Shown here: piece by piece, positions 30,998 to 35,530 of the stretch
How the letters are laid out: each line of letters starts with the position of its first letter
Position numbering within the stretch: position 1 is the first letter of the stretch
Assembly: GCA_015501075.1 (NCBI GenBank)
Contig: JADNYJ010000333.1
Location: 1-35,530 of the forward strand
From: Gymnopilus junonius
Lineage: Eukaryota > Basidiomycota > Agaricomycetes > Agaricales > Galerinaceae
DNA: 35,530 nucleotides
Direction of reading: 5' to 3'
The notes under the pieces: generated by a model
Told to the model about the DNA's origin: nothing
Database searches by the model: none
The model's input: only the letters and a program-made list of their open reading frames with translations
Made by a program: the position numbers and the translations under genes

Positions 30998-31707
30998 CTC
31001 ACTCAGCTTTCACCAAACCTAAAACACCTCTGCATCCCGCTGAACACATCCAACCCTGTGCCGACTATTAATGTCAAGACCAGACTACAATGTTTGTCTT
31101 CATTTACAAACTTCATCAACCACTACCACCAATACTACTACACCCTCTGCTTACACACAAGCCATTCCTACCATGCAACTCTCTGTGAAAGCTCTCATTT
31201 CAACTATCATAGTACTGCTTGTTTGTGGTGAGTCTTTAAACATTCTTGGGTACTAAAATCTCACAGAATCCTGTAGCTTCATTAGCTATACTTTTGGGGC
31301 TTTACTACTACAGCCCAGCTAGAAGAACTAGGATGGAGGAGGAGGATCTGGAGGGATAGAGCTTGAGGCAGGAGGAGAAGGGAACATTAGGAGATGTGCT
31401 GGTGAGTTATCAGAGCCATCTTTCTTTTTTGTCCATGAAATTCACGGATTTTAGGGCGATTCGTGACCCCTCCACCTCCCTATATGCCTTAAGCTGCATT
31501 TCAGAGCGTCGTCGATGGGCGGTTAGCAGGGAAAATGTCCGGGTGTTTGTAATCTTGAAGAAAAATAGATTTTTTTCGTCTTGACGCATTCTTTTCCACA
31601 TATCGACTTTCGGCATCCGAATTTACGCATTCATCATGTTCATAAGTCGAGTCGATGCATCTATCTTCGCATCATTACGCGTGCCTCTGAGCGCATCGTC
31701 GTCGACC

Positions 31708-31773
31708 CGCTCGTCGACTCATTTATCGTGTAAATCGACTCGCTCAGTGACACGATGATCGAGTCGACGAGCG
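31708..31773. repeat. Long CpG-rich inverted repeat
   Basis: The left arm (31708-31731, starting CGCTCGTCGACTC) pairs with the right arm (31750-31773, ending GAGTCGACGAGCG) with only a few mismatches over 24 bases and an 18-base loop. Further GTCGAC copies lie just upstream. Confidence 0.75.
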
Positions 31774-31839
31774 AGTTGATGACTATTTACTTTAGAAAAA
31801 AAAAAACAGAAAACAGCCCTGGCTGTTAATTACCTTGTT

Positions 31840-32180
31840 GTTTCCCTTGGAAACATGTTCTCTGTTTATTTTAGATACAGGAATAATACTTACTTAGGAT
31901 ACAGGGCTAATAAACATAGTTGATATTTCTTGAGACTACACCTTGAGAAACAGTTTCCAATTTTTACAAAGGGAACAGGAGGAAAACATATTATCTATTT
32001 CTGTACTGTTTCTAAAGAAAACACCACAGGATAAAGAAAGGTAATTACATGAGAAAAAGGACAGAAACACGAATTCAGTTTCCCTTGTTTTTTCCTAAAG
32101 AAATACTTTTCTTGTTTTCTAAATAAACATTTATTGGAAGTCATATGACGTGTTTCCTAGCTACTGTTTCTTAAGGAAAC
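31840..32180. repeat. Cluster of GTTTCC..GGAAAC palindromes
   Basis: Short palindromes recur: GTTTCCCTTGGAAAC (31840-31854), GTTTCTAAAGAAAAC (about 32008) and GTTTCTTAAGGAAAC (32166-32180), with half sites between. They could be internal structure of a MITE-like element. Confidence 0.5.
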
Positions 32181-32582
32181 ACTAGTCAGTGCCAGCAGTG
32201 TAAGTGATAGTGTCATAAACTTCAACTGACGAAGATCAGTAACGATGTCCTTGAACTTCGCGAGAATCGCCCCCATTACGACCAAGTCTCTTTTATCCCC
32301 TGTCGAAGAAGCACTATGGGTAATTTTAGGAACAGGTACTTACAGTAGAGCAGCAGTAGTTCGTTGTTAGCTTTCCAGCGAACATAATTCTGTAAAATAT
32401 AAAACGCCATGCCACCACACACCGGTGGCGGATGCAGCTATTGGAACGCGAATAGATGGTCGCTTCAGAGCAATGGCGGAAACCGCAGATTGACGGGCCC
32501 GCTGAATCAGGAGCATAAATAATCGTGTAAACGAAGGAAAATGCAGTGGGCCAAATGATGGTTCATTTTAAATTGAAGGCCT

Positions 32583-32796
32583 ACCTGATCGTGAGTCGGA
32601 AGGTCACACCATGGTCCATATCTAGAAGATCTACAGGAGTACACCTAAACGATTCGGGATGGAAGACCACATTCTTGAGATTTTTCATGGTTATCAACCC
32701 ATCGAAGGTCGACATGCTATCGTGAGAGAAAATGGTATTCTCTGACATGTTCAACGAACCGAGGGGAATGAGTATTGAGGAATTTCCTGTCGACAT
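32583..32796 (-). CDS. Possible first exon of an unknown gene
   Basis: An ATG-initiated frame of 71 codons (MSTGNSSILIPLGSLNMSEN onwards) that ends in a plausible donor (AG then GTAGGC). An acceptor (GATTCAG, about 32501) would follow about 80 bases later, after which the frame closes quickly. The next acceptor/donor pair brackets NYVRWKANNELLLLY (about 32390-32345). The composition is protein-like but I recognise no domain. The region upstream (32800-33390) holds no other gene and could be its promoter. Confidence 0.3.
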
Positions 32797-33397
32797 CGTA
32801 GTGTAGCTCGTTTATCGTCGAGAACAAAGAACCCTATCTACAAAGGACCCAAGCACTCTTTTAGAGACACAAAGCGCAGAGAGTCCCTTCATCCCGCCAT
32901 GATGGGCGAGCTCGCGAGGCTTTCCTGTAGTTAAATCAAAATACAAGTAGCCACATGCGCCACCAACACTGAGTAATGGGTTATAGGTCGAATAAAGGAG
33001 CTGAGAGAATCATAAAGGAGAGAGCGAAGATCAAAAGCAGATGAAAGCGCTTCAGGTTCAGGGTAAGAGCCACCGAGAACGCAAAGAGAACAGCAACATA
33101 ACATACTCGAGATCCTACAGGAACACTACAGGGGTGAGGCGGAGGTGAGAGTTATACGCAGCGGCACATGAGGTTGGTGGGAGAGCGGAAGAGAGCGAAA
33201 GCTCAGTAAACCGGGGCGGGAATTTCAAATTTCGGGACTCGGGTGTCTAGGTCACCGGGACCGTCCAGACTTTTACGCTATGCTACACCCTTTGTGCTTG
33301 CTCGTACTGCTGAATTGATTCTCATCATAATATTAAGGTTAACACCACATGTAACGCACTCCCTCTGACTCCCAACAAATCGACCCATTTTGGTTGG
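32797..33397. other. Intergenic, no gene seen
   Basis: Mixed composition with moderate CpG. No convincing ORF, repeat or RNA motif was found. Confidence 0.4.
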
Positions 33398-33616
33398 ATG
33401 TCCTGGACGACCCTCCATGAAGTTGAATGCGTTCATCGACTCACATCAGGCTCCTTCAAGGGCCCTGCTGGCACCTCCTACCACCCGACCGGCGTCGCGG
33501 CACGTTTTATCGGATGGACATATTCAAGAGATGGAAGGCGTTCTCGACAAACGGGCATCGTGATAGCATTGGAGCATGAGGAAGATGGAATGACGGTCCG
33601 AATAGAGTTTGACTAG
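33398..33616 (+). CDS. Small ORF, 72 residues, unknown
   Basis: ATG at 33398, stop TAG at 33614. The product (MSWTTLHEVECVHRLTSGSF onwards) has a central FIGWTYSRDGRRSRQTG segment and an acidic, beta-prone end (MTVRIEFD). There is no signal peptide or membrane span and I recognise no family. It lies upstream of the membrane protein gene on the same strand but does not connect to it by visible splice sites. It may be spurious. Confidence 0.25.
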   Translation: MSWTTLHEVECVHRLTSGSFKGPAGTSYHPTGVAARFIGWTYSRDGRRSRQTGIVIALEHEEDGMTVRIEFD

Positions 33617-33884
33617 CTGTATGACTCGCCACACGACCCTTCAGCTCTAACAAAGCATCATTAGACTCCCTTGGGGCCTGTCTTGTCCCCGGGATGACGA
33701 TTACGCCAGTCTTTCCTTTATGCGCCCCTGAACAAAACTGAGCCACAGGGGGGGAAATATGAGACACCTACCCACCCTTCGCTTATTCATATCTCGTTCC
33801 CGACTACTCACTGAGGAGTCTCCTATTCGTCTCTCTTCCTACTTTCTAGGTCCGATTTTTGTCTCCCTCTCGTCTCTCTACACG

Positions 33885-35012
33885 ATGACCGTGATCTGGG
33901 GCTTCAACCTTTCCGAAATGTCGTGGGGCGCCTTTGGGTCGAAGAGAATGTTTGATGGCAGGTGGTATATGAGAAAAGAGCGATTCAGTACGTGGCTATC
34001 ACAACAATCATGGATACGTTAACGACCCCCTCTTCTAGTCGTTTATCAAGTAATGAGCTACTGGTTGTTCGAATAACGCTCACTCATTTTGATTTTAGTT
34101 GGCCATGCTAATCGCTCTCGCTGCCGAGGTCCTTTCCCATCTTCTTCACCTCGAATGTCTCACTTACTCACTTTCCTCCCTTTCCTCAGTGCACAGCGAC
34201 GTACTCGCTGTCCAAGTACGACTCCCTCCAAACCAACGTCCAAAAATACTCGACCGCATTCTCACCGCCTTCTCCGTCGCCTCATGCCTCACTCCACAAC
34301 AACGACATCATCGACTCCGCCATCACCACCATCGTCTTCTGCGTGCTCGTAGCCACCGTATTTGGAGCAGACTTTTTCTTTGGTGTTCTGGCCGGAGAGG
34401 ATGTATCCGGGTGGTATAACGTGACAAAGAAGGCTCTAGCAATGGTGATCACTGCTGGTGTTGGCGTTGCGGCGATCATTAGTACGGTACGTCTATTATA
34501 TTTTTTTTTTGCCTTGTTTCATTGATTCTGATGGAACGTAGGTCGTAATTTCGACAAGACAAGCGTTCATAACCGGTGTAAGCGATGAAGCTGCAGCTGC
34601 CCTCATCCGGGTCTACTTCCGTCCTCCTCTCGGTGCGTCAATTTTGGTTCATATCCCAATCATCCTCCTTCTGAAAAGTATCCATCCATCAGTGTACCGA
34701 ACATGGGCGGTCAACATCGCTTGGATCGTCCTTCTCTGGTTGCATTCGCGTTTACAGTTGCCAGGTACACCATTTTCACTTTTTTTCCTTTTTACACTCT
34801 AATATCTCGTCAATTCATGAACCGTCATTCTCTTCAGCACACTCCTCATGTTCATAGCAGCCGCGCACGACGAATTCGGTCCAACTCCGAAAAATATTCT
34901 CAAAGAAAGAGAGAGCAAGAAGTATCTCAGGGCGAATGAAGGAGGCCAGGTATCACCCGCGTTACCGTCTGTGCCAGAGTCACGCCAGGTTGTACTGCCA
35001 AATCGTTATTGA
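33885..35012 (+). CDS. Multipass membrane protein of unknown function
   Basis: Exons 33885-33987, 34039-34049 (11-base microexon), 34099-34128, 34190-34486, 34542-34632, 34693 to 34738 or 34764, and 34838-35012. The protein has WGFNLSEMSWGAFGSKRMFD near the start and a joined helix VYQLAMLIALAAE. Further on are KYDSLQTNVQKYS, a membrane span (IDSAITTIVFCVLVATVFGA), another (LAMVITAGVGVAAIIST), VVISTRQAFITGVSDEAA, WAVNIAWIVLL and LLMFIAAAHDEFGPTPKN, with a polar tail to TGA 35010-35012. If exon six ends at the strong donor at 34765, the total is one base short and a frameshift is implied. If it ends at the weak donor at 34739, all phases agree (753 nt, 250 residues) and one span of normal length results. 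The frame is open upstream of the ATG to an acceptor at about 33850, so another first exon may exist. This is the best host-gene candidate in the window. Confidence 0.65.
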
Positions 35013-35530
35013 CCAGCTGATGAGGGGCGTCTTGCAGCGGAATTGGTTATATCATGCGTACTTCATGTGCGCGTTCTCTTGTTTTCATTGGCATCGTGTA
35101 TACTTTAGAATCTATGGTAGTCATTTAAACCCACTATCATGTCCTTGAGTGATATGCGCATTAGATATGGCTGATGATAGCTGCTGACATTTCGACTGGC
35201 ATGGCTGGATGGTTTGATACAAAATTTGGTCAGTAACGGAGATTATCGTGACAGTCGCCCAATCAGGTACTCTATCGATGGATTTACCGAAAGGAACCGA
35301 GGGCGGATAAAGGGCGAGAAAAGATTGCTTGCTTACATCAAGAAGCATACGTATAATTTGCAATTGAAAGACCACCCGGAGGGCCGGATCCTACGACTCG
35401 AAGGCGGAAGAAAGGAAAATATAATTACCTACAATGTGCAAGAAATTGAAAATGTCAAGGGTAATGGCCGTTGTATTCCTCATGCTTTCCCCTGTCCTCA
35501 AGATTGCGCCCACCTACTCCACCACACACC
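35013..35530. other. Right edge, no gene recognised
   Basis: Presumably 3' flank of the membrane protein gene. Short frames near 35380-35530 have no support. An unrelated gene could begin beyond the edge. Confidence 0.4.

Larger units (their letters stand above)
30998..32580. other. Non-coding, palindrome-rich region
   Basis: I found no credible gene. A short hydrophobic start (MQLSVKALISTIIVLLVCG, from about 31173) followed by a GTGAGT donor could be the signal-peptide exon of a lost secreted protein, but no downstream exon is seen. 31440-31780 is CpG-rich with many GTCGAC/GAGTCG words. 31800-32190 is AT-rich with GTTTCC/GGAAAC palindromes. Confidence 0.45.

Noticed and set aside
31071..31256. 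Possible small secreted protein with a hydrophobic start and an intron donor
   Set aside because: Only one short hydrophobic segment is seen, with no downstream exon or cysteine pattern. Too weak to call a gene.
1..35530. CRISPR array, prokaryotic operon or phage system
   Set aside because: Spliced genes, LTR retrotransposons and Pol III-type elements mark the sequence as fungal. No regularly spaced direct repeats were seen.

Overview
This window comes from a filamentous basidiomycete, most probably an Agaricomycete. The evidence is genes split by many 49-80 bp introns with GT..AG borders, a KDZ-type DNA transposase with a CxC2-like cysteine cluster, and chromodomain-bearing Ty3/gypsy retrotransposons. 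It is almost entirely a graveyard of nested transposable elements. Only one convincing host-type gene is seen, a multipass membrane protein at the right end.

Layout. 748-1755 (minus) is a decayed multi-exon gene of unknown family. 2379-6217 (plus) is a nearly full-length, eight-exon KDZ transposase with three nonsense codons. 6218-9467 is mostly gene-free, with a degenerate duplication, a tRNA-derived SINE-like unit and a cluster of CTCCA/TGGAG palindromes. 9468-9990 is the 3' end and LTR of a Ty1/copia element. 9991-12140 is a truncated pogo-type transposase. 12667-22697 is a complete minus-strand Ty3/gypsy chromovirus (called gypsy-1 here), with two 486 bp LTRs and a perfect 5 bp target duplication TATGA. 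It carries an antisense spliced gene downstream of pol and a probable 2.6 kb nested insertion. 22745-23478 is another copia fragment, cut off by a plus-strand Ty3/gypsy chromovirus at 23479-30997 (gypsy-2). Gypsy-2 has two extra ORFs between pol and the 3' LTR, and the second encodes two CCHC zinc knuckles. 30998-33880 holds palindromic non-coding DNA and two weak small ORFs. 33885-35012 is the membrane protein gene.

One theme unites the window: C-to-T decay at CpG. Nearly every in-frame stop is a TGA where an arginine CGA fits. From about 9575 to 12733 I find no CpG at all by eye. The two gypsy-1 LTRs differ mainly by TG in one copy against CA in the other, which is what independent decay of ancestral CpG produces. 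Catalytic aspartates of the gypsy-1 RT and RNase H were lost by the same change. Gypsy-2 and the KDZ element keep many CpGs and so look younger. This fits cytosine methylation or a RIP-like process acting on repeats.

The most interesting candidates are the antisense cysteine-cluster/coiled-coil gene inside gypsy-1 and the second, Gag-like double-zinc-knuckle ORF in the env position of gypsy-2. Coordinates of exons and element edges were read by eye; no alignment or database search was possible.
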